DNA of 64,000 bases from Paraspadella gotoi (taxonomy: Eukaryota; Chaetognatha). Location: positions 11,120,703 to 11,184,702 of the forward strand of contig CM119263.1 in assembly GCA_051294375.1 (NCBI GenBank), in the 5' to 3' direction. How positions within the stretch are numbered: position 1 is the first letter of the stretch; each line of letters starts with the position of its first letter. The notes below the pieces were generated by a model that was not told the DNA's origin, did not search any database, and worked only from the letters and a program-made list of their open reading frames with translations. This document shows, piece by piece, positions 11,762 through 23,646 of this stretch. The translations under genes were made by a program, and so were the position numbers.

Positions 11762-14700
11762 TCTCTTTCTCTCTCTCCTTCTTCTCCGTCTTTCTCATCT
11801 TCTCTTTCCACAAAGAGGTCGTAAAGTTCTCCGTTGTTTCGTTCCTGATGTCAACGAAGCAAATGTTGTTGTTGTTATCGTTGTCGTTGTCAACAAGTGT
11901 GTGGCCAATCTTCGTGATTACGATCAAGCGAGACAACTTTTGAGTTCTCCCTCTAAGACAAAGGCAAAAAAACTAATCCGTTAATTTACAAAAGATTAAT
12001 AAATCTGTCTGAATTTCTCCGTTTCTCTCCGCAAAATTTAATCAAATTTACCCTCACCATTCACCAGTCAGCAAATTGACATTCATATCAAATACAAAAA
12101 TTTTATATTATTTCAATTACTTGATGTTTTTTTTTATATAAATCGTCAAGAAACCGTTAGGTGATAAGGTGATAAGGTCTATCAACTAGGATTCCTCTTT
12201 TTACTTCTTTTTGTCTCGTGAACTTGAAAAAGAACGATCAAACAAAAAAACTTATTTTTTTTTAAATTTTATCCTCAGAATATAAAAGCTCCATTTAATT
12301 TTTTTTTTTCCGCTAAAGTAATTAATCAAATCCGACCTTTCAAACGTTGAAACTTGCGGCGATTTTAAATCAAACATGCAAACTTGGATGGATGAAAGAA
12401 GGAAGTTAAAAAGAGAAAAATTATAAAGAAAGAGATTAGAAGAAGTTTGAAATTTAATTTCTACAACGATTTTTATTTCATATTAAATCGTTGTTTAAAA
12501 TTCAATTTCAAACTTCTTTGGTGAAATCAACAACGAAAACAACAACGACAACAACAAGTCATTTACAAACTTCTTCTAATTTTAAAAACACAACGGAAAC
12601 GAAAAGGAATATATCACAAAAAGAAAGAGATTTAATAAAATGAGAAAAATAAAAAGAAAGAAACGAAAACAAAGAAAAATAAAAACAAATTTAACTAATG
12701 AAAAAAAATAAAAAATAGAAATAAAACCAAAAAAAGTAAAACTAGTGAAATAAATACAATTTAAGAAGTGACAAAGAAGAAAGGTTAACAGACGAAAAGA
12801 AATCAAATGAAAAAAAAAATTAGGATCTATATCCGGTATCAAAAAGCCAAAGAAAGAGCTGTTTCATATTAAAGTATGTTATATTTAAAATCCGAATCTT
12901 AATATAATTTTTTTTATTTTTCTTGGATTTAATATATTTAAAATCTACTTAAACTCAGGATCACCACTCTCTAATTGTACCTCTATTCCTACATGTCATC
13001 TTAAGCTCGCACCTGAGAAAATTCTTTAGCCACTAATATTTCTTTTGTCGTTCGAACCGACAGCCACACACACAGATTACTCCCCGTTCTCCGCAAAATG
13101 GCTTCTTGACTGACACCTTTCATTACGTCGGGTTAATGGTGTGCTTGTCCCCGGAAGGAAGGGGCGGGATGTAAGCTGTGCCCAATCCTTTTGTGGCAGT
13201 AGTGTGTGTGAGAGCGCGAGATAGTGTGTGTGAAGAAAAAGAAAGGGAAAAAAAAAAAGGAGAGAGCGAAAAAAAAAACTTTTTCTTAAGAATCACAAAA
13301 AAGTTTTTTCCCGCACTATTAACCTCCATAAAAAGAATCTTTTATTCAAGTTTCACGTTCGTCCCCATTTTTTTTTTCCTTTCTTTTCTAAAATTTTCCT
13401 CGCCATTTTCTGGTAATATAGTTTGAAAAAAAAAACCCCGAGGGCCGAAAGGCTAAATAAAAGAGTTAATTCGTGCTAATTCCGCGAATAAAAACATCGG
13501 CTCGAAGCGCCGAGGGATAAATATCACAGAGATCGTTTAGTCCATAAATCGTCAGAGAAAGGGTAAGAAAAAAGGAGAGGGTGAAAAAAAAGAAAGTAGA
13601 GAGAAAGAAATGAGAAAAAAATGGGAAAAGGGCCAGAAGGTAAGAAAAAAGTGGAATAATACTGAGGAGAAACACTTAAGCACCTGGAGGAACGACTTTT
13701 TGCCGAGGTTATATGGGTTGGCTGCCATGAAAGGCCCACGGCGATCGAGGGTTTGGCAGAGGGTCAAAGTGGCGGGGCGGTTGCGGAGAGGTGAGAGGGC
13801 AGAGATAGTGGATCGAAAGAACTGATGGAGTCGAAGGACGTGAGTGGCAGTGTGCTGAGGTGGCCAATGGCCAGGGCGCGAAGTCTCAAACTGCGGTCCG
13901 ATTGACTTGAGGTCACGCGAAGAGAAAAAAAAAAGTCAGTTGGTCAACGAGTTAGATTCGGGATGGGTCATCGACGCCGGCCGCCTTCTGTAGAGCGAAC
14001 CGGGACGGGAACTGGGGACTCGTTGGTTGATTTGGCGGCGAAACTTTATGTCCACGGAGAAAAAAAGGATTTTTTTTTTCCGCGAAGTCCGAATTGCAAC
14101 AATTTTTTAAGCCCGAGATAAATGGATTGCCATTCCGGTTTTGTAATAAACTTACTGAGGTTTCGTGAGTACGTCTTTGGAGGCTTTAGGGGCAATAGCA
14201 ATTAAGGCATATTGAGTTAAGAAAAGTTGCTTTCTGAAATAATTGCACGTGCGCAGGAGTCTGCTAATGATGATGAAGGAGATAGGCATTTGTCTTTTTA
14301 AGATTTTGAAAGAGCCATTTGGAACGTCAAATAAAGTCACGTTGAAAGCACAGATCTGGATTATCCCAACGTTGTCTTTGTGGAAGAGATATTATTTGCC
14401 GGCAGACGAGTCTCCAATTCGAAATGAAAGTCATTTTTTGTAAAGAGGGGAATTTAATTTTGTAGCTTGAGAATTAGCTGCTTTTATGTTCCCGATTTAT
14501 TAATTTGGAAAACGAGAGAAGAGAGATTTGAATTAGGTATCAGGACTTTGAACGTAGGCGATGCTGGTTAAGATTAGAAATGGAGATGGAAATAGCTTGG
14601 AGTGTGAGAATCCCGAACGTTATATATAAATGTTAATTTAACTGATATTTTCTAGTTTAGTCATTAAATATGTCCATATTAGAGATTTGTAATACCTCCG

Positions 14701-15734
14701 ATCAGCGGCATCTGATTGAAAGACGACAGACCCAGATGGGGAAGAAAAAACGGGGACAGAGGCTGTGTCGAGGCGGTAAAAGGGACAATAACAACTCTCG
14801 GCGACCGAGAGAAGCGCCCGCGGCGGGTCTGACCGCCTAAACCTTCATTTGTCCTCCTTGTCAATCCTCCCGGCTTCTCCCCTCCCGGGTCGTTCCCCGT
14901 CGGGGGAACGTGACAGAACGGATCGAACTGCGGGGCAAGTTATTCGCTCACAGACGGATCGAGGGATTAAGTCGCAGCGACGTTTGGTAGTAGCGAAGCA
15001 CCTGGCTGGTCGCGTACGAGCCCGGCGAACGAAGCTGGGGTGGGTGTAGGGATGGAGACCGGTGTGGTATGTAATCAGTGGTACGAGGGTTGCGGGAGGG
15101 TTTAAAAGGTCCTACGGGGGTGGACTTGTTCGGAGTGGGAGAGGTCGCGGAGAGGTCGAGGGGGGCGGTGTTGATGTCGAGGTGGGTAAGTGGAAAGTGC
15201 GTTCTGCTCAATCAGGTGGAGGCATATGAGAGGCTTTTTTTTTTACTGCGCAGTGTTGTTCGGGAAATCGATCTCGCCTGACCTTTCGGCATTGGCTATT
15301 AGGAGACAGAGAGCTGAGAGAGAGAGAGAGACAGCAGTTCTCGGCAAGAAGGCGCTCGTCATCGTCGTGGATGGCGGCAAGGGACGCCAGACGGCGAAGC
15401 GATCGCCGCCCACAGGAATTCCTGAAGTCCATAAAAGGTAGACTGAAGGAAGAGAGAGAGATGAACAGAAAGAAGTGGGCTGTCTGAGGTTCGTCGAATG
15501 AGAATAGATGACAGAGTTGTCTAAATTACGCGAAGGGGAAAATCATCGTGAATACTGCAATACGGGAATCCGCTGCCTTGGCCAAGAATGCATCGATGAG
15601 TAGCGAGGGGGTAAACCACGGAATGAAGCTGACGGGTATATAAACTCGGTCGTTTTGTTTTTGCCTGGGGAAAACGGGCAGTGACGATAGTGAAAGAAAA
15701 TCCCAAATATCTTGTTGCCAAAATGATAGCAAAA

Positions 15735-15759
15735 NNNNNNNNNNNNNNNNNNNNNNNNN
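15735..15759. other. Assembly gap (25 N)
   Basis: Run of 25 N immediately at the outer end of the 7.7-kb palindrome. Confidence 0.99.
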
Positions 15760-15905
15760 GAGAGAGAGAGAGAGAAAATGCGATATAATCGACGAACGAA
15801 CGATAAAATGTAAGACAAACGTGAATCTCGAAAACCCAGATGTATTTTCGATTTCTCTCAATCGACAGATCAAGTCTCTCATTTTCGATTTTCTTTTGGT
15901 TTCAG

Positions 15906-16062
15906 TTCATCCGATGGTCGACCCCCAAAACATCACGTGGTCCCTCCAACGCCCCTTCTCCGACTCCTCTTCCTCTTCCTCCTCCTCCTCGCTCGTGGCT
16001 TCGAAAACAAAAGGCGTCTCCTCGGGGGAAAACGGCGGAGACGATGGCGCTAGGAGAGGAAG
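15906..16062 (+). CDS. Probable internal exon, Ser-rich ectodomain segment with an N-glycosylation sequon
   Basis: A pyrimidine-rich tract ending TTTCAG precedes an open segment reading HPMVDPQNITWSLQRPF, then a run of about nine serines and a Gly/Asp/Arg-rich end. It closes at a strong donor (GGAAG|GTAAGA) in phase 2. NIT is an N-glycosylation sequon if the segment is extracellular. The phase fits the exon at 20466. It sits between the large palindrome (ends 15734) and the gap at 16074, so upstream exons of the same gene may be lost or hidden. I recognise no named domain. Confidence 0.55.
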
Positions 16063-16073
16063 GTAAGAAGAGG

Positions 16074-16092
16074 NNNNNNNNNNNNNNNNNNN
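16074..16092. other. Assembly gap (19 N) with duplicated flanks
   Basis: Both sides carry GAGGAGAGGAAGGTAAGAAG or nearly so, which includes the splice donor of the exon ending at 16062. The flanks should probably overlap. Confidence 0.99.
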
Positions 16093-17704
16093 GCGCGAGG
16101 AGAGGAAGGTAAGAAGAGGGAGGGGGGGAAGGTAAGAAAGGTAAGGAGAGAGGGAAGAAGAAAATAAGGAGCGAGGGAGAAAGGATGGTAAGGAGAATCG
16201 AAAGGAAGTTAAGTTGAGAAGGAGAGGAAAGGAAGGAGAGGAAGAGAAAAAAAATGGGAAGAGGAAGAAAAGGAAGGGTATAGAGGTAGGGTCAGGAGGG
16301 GAAAGAGGAAGGTTGCAGGGTGGAGGAAATTAAGGAGAAGGGCGGGGAGAGAGGAAGATAAGGAGATGGGGAAGTAGAAAGTTAAAAGAGAGGGGAGAGA
16401 GGAAAGTAAAGAGCGGTGAGGAGGAACGAATGAGAGAGAAAGTAATTCGGGCGAAGGAAGGAGAAGAGACAAGGCGAGTTGGGGAGAGAGCGAGGTAGGA
16501 GGGAGGGAGGAAGGAGCGGAGGAGAGAGGAAGAGAGAGGTAAGCGTAATAAGGGAGAGGAAGATGAAGAGGGAAACGAGAAATTGGAGATGGGAGATGTA
16601 AACTGGAGAGAAAATATAAGAAAAGAAGGAAATGTATAAAAAGGAACTTGACAACTCGATTCGATAGAAGGCAGAAAACAAAACGTAAAGGACACTAAAA
16701 GGCACTAAAAGAAAAGGCAAAACCGGGGAACTAAGATTAAAAATTTGGTTGGCGGGTAAGGCGGGAAAGGCGGGCGAAAGATTTGCGGTGAGAAAGAGAA
16801 TGGGAAACTGATGGAGAATCGTCGAAGAGGAAGAGAGAAGATGAAGAATAACGAGAAAATGTGAACCGTTGAATTGTACGCAGAGACTGTGGAAAGGCGA
16901 ATGTCTAATGGTTTATTTTTTTTTCGGGAGGGCGATGATGGAAGTAAATATTCAACGCTGTAAATTTGGGCATATTTTCCAGAACTTTTTGCGTTTTGAC
17001 AAGGAAGCTGAAAGTGACAAGGAATAAAAACTTTCAAATACCGGTCTCGGGCATTTCGAACTCGATTCTCAGTAATGCCGCCCATATTCTACCTAAAAAA
17101 AGCGAACGAAAAATTTTAACAGTTCAAGCGACAGCGACAACAACGACAACAACGACAACCACGGGGTGATTTTCCGAAAATAACTCGTCGTATCGTCGCT
17201 CGTACAAAAGACCATTTCCGCACAAAAGGGGGAGAGAGGGGCTCGTATTTCCACCCTCAAATCCCCTGCGTGGTTGTCGCCGCCGCTGTCGCCGCCGCAG
17301 CCGACGCCGCCGCGAAATCGACACCGCCGGCGCCACCGGTTTCGACGCCGGATATATTTTATCCCCACGCTTTCAATCCGCGCCAAGCATTTCACGTTCG
17401 AGTTGTTCCCCGCCACATGGTTCCACTTTTTCGGGTTCCACTTTTTCCGCTTCTCAAATCTTTTTGGATGAAAAAAAAATGTGATTCGCGTTTGAGTCGC
17501 CAGAGGATTTTTCGAAGCCGGAAAGAAAAAAGTCGCGGCGCCGGAAAATGGAATCGAGACCGAAGAAAATACAGAGGAATGCCGGGAGAAGAAATTTACG
17601 ATTCCGACTTTGGGATAAGCGACTTTGAGACAGAAAGAGAGAGGAGGGAGAGGAGAGGGAGAAGGAGAGAGAGGTCGAGAGCGAGAGAGAGAGTAGAGAG
17701 AGAG

Positions 17705-17753
<49 letters not shown>

Positions 17754-18160
17754 GAAGAGAGAGAGCGAAGAGAGAAGCAGAGAGAGCGAGCTCGATTCTT
17801 CTACTTTATATTGTCTATACATCGTTGTAAGATTAGAAAGAAACTTTAAAGAAAAAAATTGAGAAAAACGTGAGGCGGGGCGGCGAGAGAGTTGGAGGTG
17901 CGAAAGGACGCGGGGGGAAAAACTCTTTCGAAGAGAAAAACTATATCGTGAGGCAGAAAACGAAAAGTGAGAGGAAAAAAAAGGAGGAGAGAAGCGAAAC
18001 GGAAGAAAAGAGAAGGAAAGAAAAGAAAGAAAAAAAAAGAGAGAGAGATTTATTTGCGGGCATCAAACATTCACAGCGTGAACCTCCCTCGAAGCCTGCC
18101 AATCACGGCGTAAGAGGCTTGAATGGAGGTCAATCAAAGATCGTGAATCGCAACATCTCC
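16093..18160. other. Purine-rich non-coding stretch
   Basis: GGGA/GAGA-rich DNA (16093-16700; (GA)n at 17709-17751) with a GC-rich GCC/GTC patch at 17270-17360 that would translate as poly-Ala. No conserved coding segment recognised. It would be intronic if 15906-16062 joins 20466-20594. Confidence 0.6.
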
Positions 18161-18161
18161 C

Positions 18162-18164
<3 letters not shown>

Positions 18165-18239
<75 letters not shown>
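18165..18239. repeat. (GCC)n trinucleotide repeat
   Basis: 25 uninterrupted GCC units; the poly-Arg ORF over it has no coding support. Confidence 0.98.
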
Positions 18240-18240
<1 letters not shown>

Positions 18241-20465
18241 TAATTTCATTTTTCAGTTAAAGCGATTTTCTTTTTTTTAATTATTGGTTGACGTCTCAGT
18301 TTAGTATCAATATTATAATTAGCCTCGGATTAAATCAATTATAAATTCATGCATTCTTTTTTAGTTTATATTTCAGATTTTTTCCCTTTGTCAATCATAG
18401 ATAAATTTGCTCGTTTCCCCTCTCTGTGCCCTCAACCATATTTTATTTCTTGTCGATAAAATGGTTGGCCTTTTTCAGCATTGTGACTTTAAAAGATTCG
18501 CCTTTGCCAAATCGATTTACCGCTTTTCGATCAATTCATTCGATGCGGAATGTTTGTTTGTTTATTTCATAATAGAAATAGAGTTCGTACATCTTTCAGA
18601 AAATAACTAAGAATTGCGATAATCCAGTTTGGCAAAAAGCGATGTCGACTGTATTTCCAAAGTTCATTCTCGCGGAAATAAATTTCTGGTTCGACGCCGA
18701 AGTTGCTCGACCAAAAATTCCCATCGACAAAGATAAAAATCCAGAAAAAAAAGAAAAACATTTTAACAAAAATTTATAAAATTGGCAAAAATTAAAAAAA
18801 AAAAAGAAAAATCTGTTCTAAGGGCGAGAAAGTAAAGAGTAAAGAGATAGAATTTATATTAAACTAAAATAGACGAGATATAAAGAAGAAGAAGAAGAAA
18901 AAAAAGAGAAGAGAATCGATCTTCAATTAAAAAAAAAACAAAAAACCTAAGGATCGAACAAAGCTCGGCGAATGAGGCTGAGAGACCGCGATCCATTTTT
19001 ATCTCGAGATTCCATTTTCACTTTGAGATCTCGTTGAAATTCATGAGTTGAACTCGTTGGTCGACGGAAGGATGCAGGTGGTGCCATTCGGAGCGATGGT
19101 GGTTGGAAGAGATGGGGCTGCGGAGTGAAAGAGTCGAGCCGTAGAGGGTTGAGAACTTTCGAGAATTCAAAATTTAATTCGCTTCTCTTCGCGTTTAACT
19201 TTTCCCCAAAGAACGGCAACAGAAAATGTCGCCGTCGATGGTAAAATTTTTACGTTGGTTTCGATTCGTTTTGAAAGCCCTCGACTCGAGTAGTAAATAC
19301 AAAGAAAAGAATAAGAATGGAGTATTTTTTTCTCTTTTTTTTTTAAGAGGTGATTATTGCGTAAATGTTTGTAAATAATTGTATAATGGAAACATTCTTT
19401 GAAACATTATAACACTTCATTTATAGGGAAGCCTTGATTGAAAGCTTGCATGGTCCTGCTATGAAATTGGTACAACCAATACAAAATACAATATGTTATT
19501 ATCTTGTAAGAAGGCGGTGGCCTTAAGCCACCCGAGCCGGTCCAAAGTCAGGCAGGGGAAAGACGTCTTATTAATAAATGATTGAATAATTTTTTCTATT
19601 GATTGTACCAGTTTCATAACGTCACAGGAGACAAAATGCTGATCATTCCAAGTCGATACGTACGTTTTTTCTATCGACGTTTGTCAGCGTCGTCGTGATC
19701 GCGTCATCGATGTCATCGTTGTTCGTCGACTCTGACTATCGTCCTTTTAGTCCTCTTCTCCGTTTACTTCACAAGTTTGATTCTTCTTTCCCCCCGATTT
19801 CGCATTCGCTTGAGCGACGGCGTTTTCACTTTCACTTCATCACTTTGCCTATTTTCATTCTCAAGACTCATTTTTCCCATTCTAGTTTTTACTTTTTAAC
19901 TTTCCCATTTAACGTATTCGTTCATTCTCACGGGCTCGCTTTCTTTTCTTTTTATTTTAAACTATCGTTCACATTCCGACTTTCACACTTTAGCTTTTAC
20001 TCACTACTGTCGCTCATCAGATTAAACGGTGAACTTTTGTCACCGACTGACTTTCGATTCGAATCCGGAAAACGAGATTTTTTTTTTTTTTGTGAGAGGG
20101 AAAAAGAAAAGGAGAAGAAAAACAGTTTAAACTCTTCACGGATTCCTCCCTTCCTTTTTTCTCCCTTCCTTTTTTCTCCCTTCTTTTTTCCCTCCTTTTT
20201 TCCCCTTCCTTTTTCTCCCTTCTTTTTTCTCCCTTCCTTTCTTCTCTTTACTTTAATCCTTAGTCTTTACCATACATCCATTCTACTTTTTTCATCCCCG
20301 ATTCGAACTACTTCCCTTCAACATTTTCTTCTCATGTGATATCATTCTTCCTGACATTTCTCACTGGTCTCTCCAATGAACGAACTATAAAGATAACCGA
20401 TGATGAGTTTTTGCCTCTGGGATTTTCGGTTTCAAATTCTTTTTTTTTTTGCCCATACCCTACAG
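18240..20465. other. No gene seen
   Basis: AT-rich sequence with the inverted-repeat element at 19461-19617 and a (TTCCTTTTTTCTCCC)-type minisatellite at about 20142-20245. The 214-codon ORF at 19695 is Phe/Ser/Leu-rich pyrimidine translation and not convincing. Confidence 0.6.
19461..19617. repeat. Short inverted-terminal-repeat element
   Basis: ATGAAATTGGTACAACCAAT at 19461 has its imperfect reverse complement (ATTGATTGTACCAGTTTCAT) at 19598-19617. The interior of about 115 bp is non-coding. A solitary near-identical end, ATGAAATTGGTACAATCAAT, occurs at 6819, suggesting a dispersed family. Confidence 0.6.
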
Positions 20466-20594
20466 ATGGCGCGTGTTTCACCAGGACGGTGACATGTTGT
20501 CACGAATTCACGGGGGCGTTCGCGCAAAGATTGTTTTGGACGCTAACGAACTAAACGAAGCCTTTCGAACGCAACAACAAAACAAACAAAACAG
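20466..20594 (+). CDS. Probable internal exon of unknown function
   Basis: It lies between a tract ending CCCTACAG and an AACAG|GTGGGT donor, is open in one frame, and reads WRVFHQDGDMLSRIHGG then VRAKIVLDANELNEAF, ending in a Gln/Asn-rich stretch. The composition is that of a folded protein, unlike the low-complexity ORFs around it. It accepts phase 2 and leaves in phase 2, matching 15906-16062 upstream and 23077-23279 downstream. I do not recognise the family; it would be part of the ectodomain if the linkage is right. Confidence 0.6.
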
Positions 20595-23076
20595 GTGGGT
20601 TTAAACTACAAAGCGACTTTCGAAGCATTAAACTAAATAGTAACAAAAACAAAAAGTCACTCGGGCCTCTGCTTTGCTTTAAGAGATTTAAGTTTAATAT
20701 TTAAGATCACACAGGAATACATACGAATTATAGATTTAGATATAGATATACATTAAGAAAAGAAACGAAGCGAACTACGTACGTATATCTCCACAAAAAA
20801 ATATTCGCGGGAACAACAAGTTTGTTAAGCTCGAGTCTTTCGTGATTTATTCAATGGCTGCAATAAAACGAGGGTGCGGCCAGATTGCTCGGAGAATGGG
20901 GCCGAAGCTGGGGTAGGAGGAAGAGTAAGTAGGAAGAGAGAAGTTGACTAAATTTTTTAAAAAAACCTTATTTAAAACTTGAGCGAAAGATATAATTTTT
21001 AAATTATACGTACATCGTTAATGCGGAGCCAGCGAAATTTAAAAAAAAAAATCTTTTTGGAAGGCTCATCAGAGAGAGAAAAATTGCGTTGAATGAAAAA
21101 AAAAAAAAAAAATCTCCCTCTGCGAATCAAGCGATGGATCAGATTGGAAGATGCAAGCCGAAGGCAAAGCAAATATGAAAAAAAAAACTCTTAATGTTAA
21201 TGCTATTTAGTCTTCAGTTTTTATTGTTAAACCGTTGATTGTTTAAAACGTTCAAAGTCTATCTTATCCTCTCCACTCTTTAGTCAACTTCTGTAGTTTT
21301 AATTTCTAATTATTTTCCTTTTGTCTTATTTTCTTCAACACTTCTTTTCACAACAATCGTGTAGAACCGCCTGACGATTCCACTTCACGATCAACCAAAT
21401 TCACTCGCCCGATCAACCAAATAATTTTTGTTTCTCGAATCTAAAAAAAAAAACGTAAACAAACAAACAAAGCCACCGAGGTCCCGCGACGCCGTCACGA
21501 CTCCGCCACGCGGTCAAAAATTCATGAAAACCCCCCCATGAGAGAGATAATGTTTTGGAGCCAATCTCCTCTCCTTTTTTTGCCGGAAATTTTCCCCATT
21601 TATTTGTCGCTTTTATGCGCTGATCAAAACAAGTCAGGCGCTTCTTTATGGAGCGAAAACACCTGCGCCCGCTAAAGGGAGGGTGAGGGAAAGAGGTAGG
21701 CGAGGAATTTGAGAAGGTAAGGGCATCGAACGAGGACAGGATCGGCGAAGAGATTCGAGCCGGGAATCCGATGGCGCGAGTCTCGCTCTACCGAAGCAGG
21801 AGGTCAGGAGGTGAATCGATGGAAATCGGAAAGTGAGGTTGGGTGAGTCGCGATGAGAAAAGTCGGGTCAAGGAACAAAAAGGTGTCCGAAGGTGAGCGG
21901 GAAAAAGGCGAGTAAGAATTGGGAAATGTCACTGGAAAGCGGAACAGTGATCGCTCGAGTGGAGAACGAACGATAATTTGGAATACTTATGAAAACGCCC
22001 ATCTCTGTTGCCAAAGTGTAAAAGAATATGACACTGTCAGTCGAAAATAAGTTACTATGGTGGACTAAAATCCACCAACCGTTCATCAGCGCGGAAGGCA
22101 AGTCATTCGCGCTCCAACCCAAAGGTCCGGGGTTCTACCCGGTGGCCGCCTAGCAGTTCTGAGGGACGTGGCGCTTTAACCCGCCTGTAACATGGTGTTA
22201 CAGCCCGATCCGAAGCTCAGGGACTGCTTATATTGAACGGTTCTGTCACTAACATATAACAATAATTAATGTCTTCATTACTAAAACCCCAGTAGAGGTT
22301 CGAGGACTTCATATAATTTTCAACAAAATAAGAAAATGAGGTCGTGGGTTAATCTTTCGGCAAGTCAAAAAAATAGAAAGAATTCCTAGAGCCTTCACCC
22401 GGCCGCCCGGGGTCGATGTCCCCCTGGGAGCGAAGAAAAAGTCACCCCGGGCTTCGACGGACAAAAGGTCAAGGCAGGGCTTCGGCCTTCTCGGCGAAGC
22501 CGTTCGCCCGGGCGAAAAAAAAAAAAAAATTCCTTGAGATGGTCTCAGCAAAAAAATTAAATAATCGTTAAGAATAACCATAACAAAGAAAGGGATCGAC
22601 GTCCCTCAGCCTCGGCCATTGAGCACTTAAGAAATTCGCCCAGGGACACAGTTTTATCTTTATCTTCTCCCGCGGTGGTTCGTACTTACATCTATAGTAT
22701 TTTTGGTAGCTTTTTCTTTTAGATTTGGTACGTTCGGTCGGGGCGGTCTTACGAACTTCCTCAGTAAACCTTAACTTGAGTAACAAAAAAAAAAAAAAAA
22801 AACTCGCGAAAAGAAACCAAAATCTATCGCAGCAACTATAGTGAGGCCGAAGGAATCACAAGATTTCGAAATCACCAGAGCTTGACACTCCTTGGTTTAA
22901 TTCGCTTCTGCCATTTTGATCAGCTCTGAGGACTCTCCCCAACTTTTTCGTCCGTTTTTCCGTTTTCAAATACCTTGTTTTTGTTAACTTACAGTTAATA
23001 CTGCGATTAATCGCTCCTGAGTTTTTCAATCATCATAAAGCGTCTTTATTTCTTTACCCTTTCGTTTGACCCGCAG
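20595..23076. other. Putative intron, no gene seen
   Basis: AT-rich, then the SINE-like segment at 22056-22260 and an unusually GC-rich patch at 22395-22515 with small CCCGGG/GGGCG inverted repeats. No exon recognised. Confidence 0.6.
22056..22260 (+). mobile_element. Possible degenerate tRNA-derived SINE
   Basis: AAGGTCCGGGGTTCTACCC resembles a tRNA T-arm/B box, preceded at about the right distance by AGCGCGGAAGG, with a GC-rich body of about 120 bp unlike its AT-rich surroundings. The T-loop is too short for a working tRNA, and no full cloverleaf can be drawn. A SINE remnant is the best guess. Confidence 0.35.
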
Positions 23077-23646
23077 CGCCGCGGCTTCCGCTGCCTCAGC
23101 CTCCGCCTCCGAGGATGCGGCGACGCGGTCGACGCCGCGCTCTCTCGTCCTCCTCCTCACCGTCAAGGGCGTCGTTAAGGAGGCCAGGAGTCACGTGACG
23201 CTGTTGCTGGACCAAACGGCGCTGATGGCGACGACGACGCCAGACGACGACTTTCTGCAATGGATCAACCGACACACCGGTGAGGGGGTTCAGAGGTTGG
23301 GATTTGCTGAAGCAGTTTGTAAAAGGTTTAGGTTGTCATTGTTTAATTCGTGACAGCATTTGTACAATGTACACTGTTTATATGATCATTTTATCCTAAT
23401 TTTGATCTGAATAATGTATTTGTATTATCATAATATGGTAATAACTCACTTTTCAAGGTGCTTTGATCGTCGTCTTCGCCACAGTACTCGTCATCGTGAT
23501 CATCATAGCCGGTAGGGGAGCGTTGCAGCTAATTGTTCGTTAAAGAACCAGCGAAATGAAATCCGTTGGATCAAACGCCTCTTTATTCTTTCAGGCATTC
23601 TCTTTCGCCACCACTTCAAAAAGAGCAACTTCCTCGGCGCCACGAG
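23077..23646 (+). CDS. Three exons encoding a juxtamembrane region, single transmembrane helix and basic stop-transfer segment
   Basis: Exons 23077-23279, 23458-23511 and 23595-23646, all GT-AG, phases 2-in, 1, 1, 2-out. Exon 1 starts with an Ala/Ser-rich stretch, then SLVLLLTVKGVV, ARSHVTLLLDQTAL and DDDFLQWINRHTG. Exon 2 is almost purely hydrophobic (ALIVVFATVLVIVIIIA), a 17-20 residue membrane span in its own 54-nt exon. Exon 3 follows with ILFRHHFKKSNFLGAT. Basic residues after the span predict a type I orientation with the N-terminus outside (positive-inside rule). No family recognised. The outgoing phase fits the exon at 38586, about 15 kb on, across a suspected assembly artefact. Confidence 0.75.

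Larger units (their letters stand above)
8030..15734. repeat. 7.7-kb imperfect palindrome, probably an assembly artefact; no gene
   Basis: The left arm (8030 to about 11690) is repeated in inverted orientation as the right arm (about 11880-15734), around a (CT)n centre. Example: the 8041 stretch (GCTATCATTTGGCAACAAGA) pairs with 15700-15734. Differences are mostly 1-3 nt insertions or deletions, often in homopolymers, as in uncorrected long reads. The right arm ends exactly at the 25-N gap 15735-15759. The ORFs inside do not persist between arms, so I call no gene here. Confidence 0.85.

Noticed and set aside
8030-15734. Genuine giant inverted repeat, such as a large DNA transposon or amplification palindrome
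   Set aside because: No transposase or target duplication, indel-dominated differences and a gap at the arm edge favour an assembly artefact; not formally excluded without reads.
17093-17416. Poly-Ala (+) and Arg-rich (-) ORFs
   Set aside because: GCC/GTC-rich stretch open on both strands; no splice-supported coding segment.
18165-18239. Poly-Arg coding repeat
   Set aside because: Simple (GCC)n array without a surrounding coding context.
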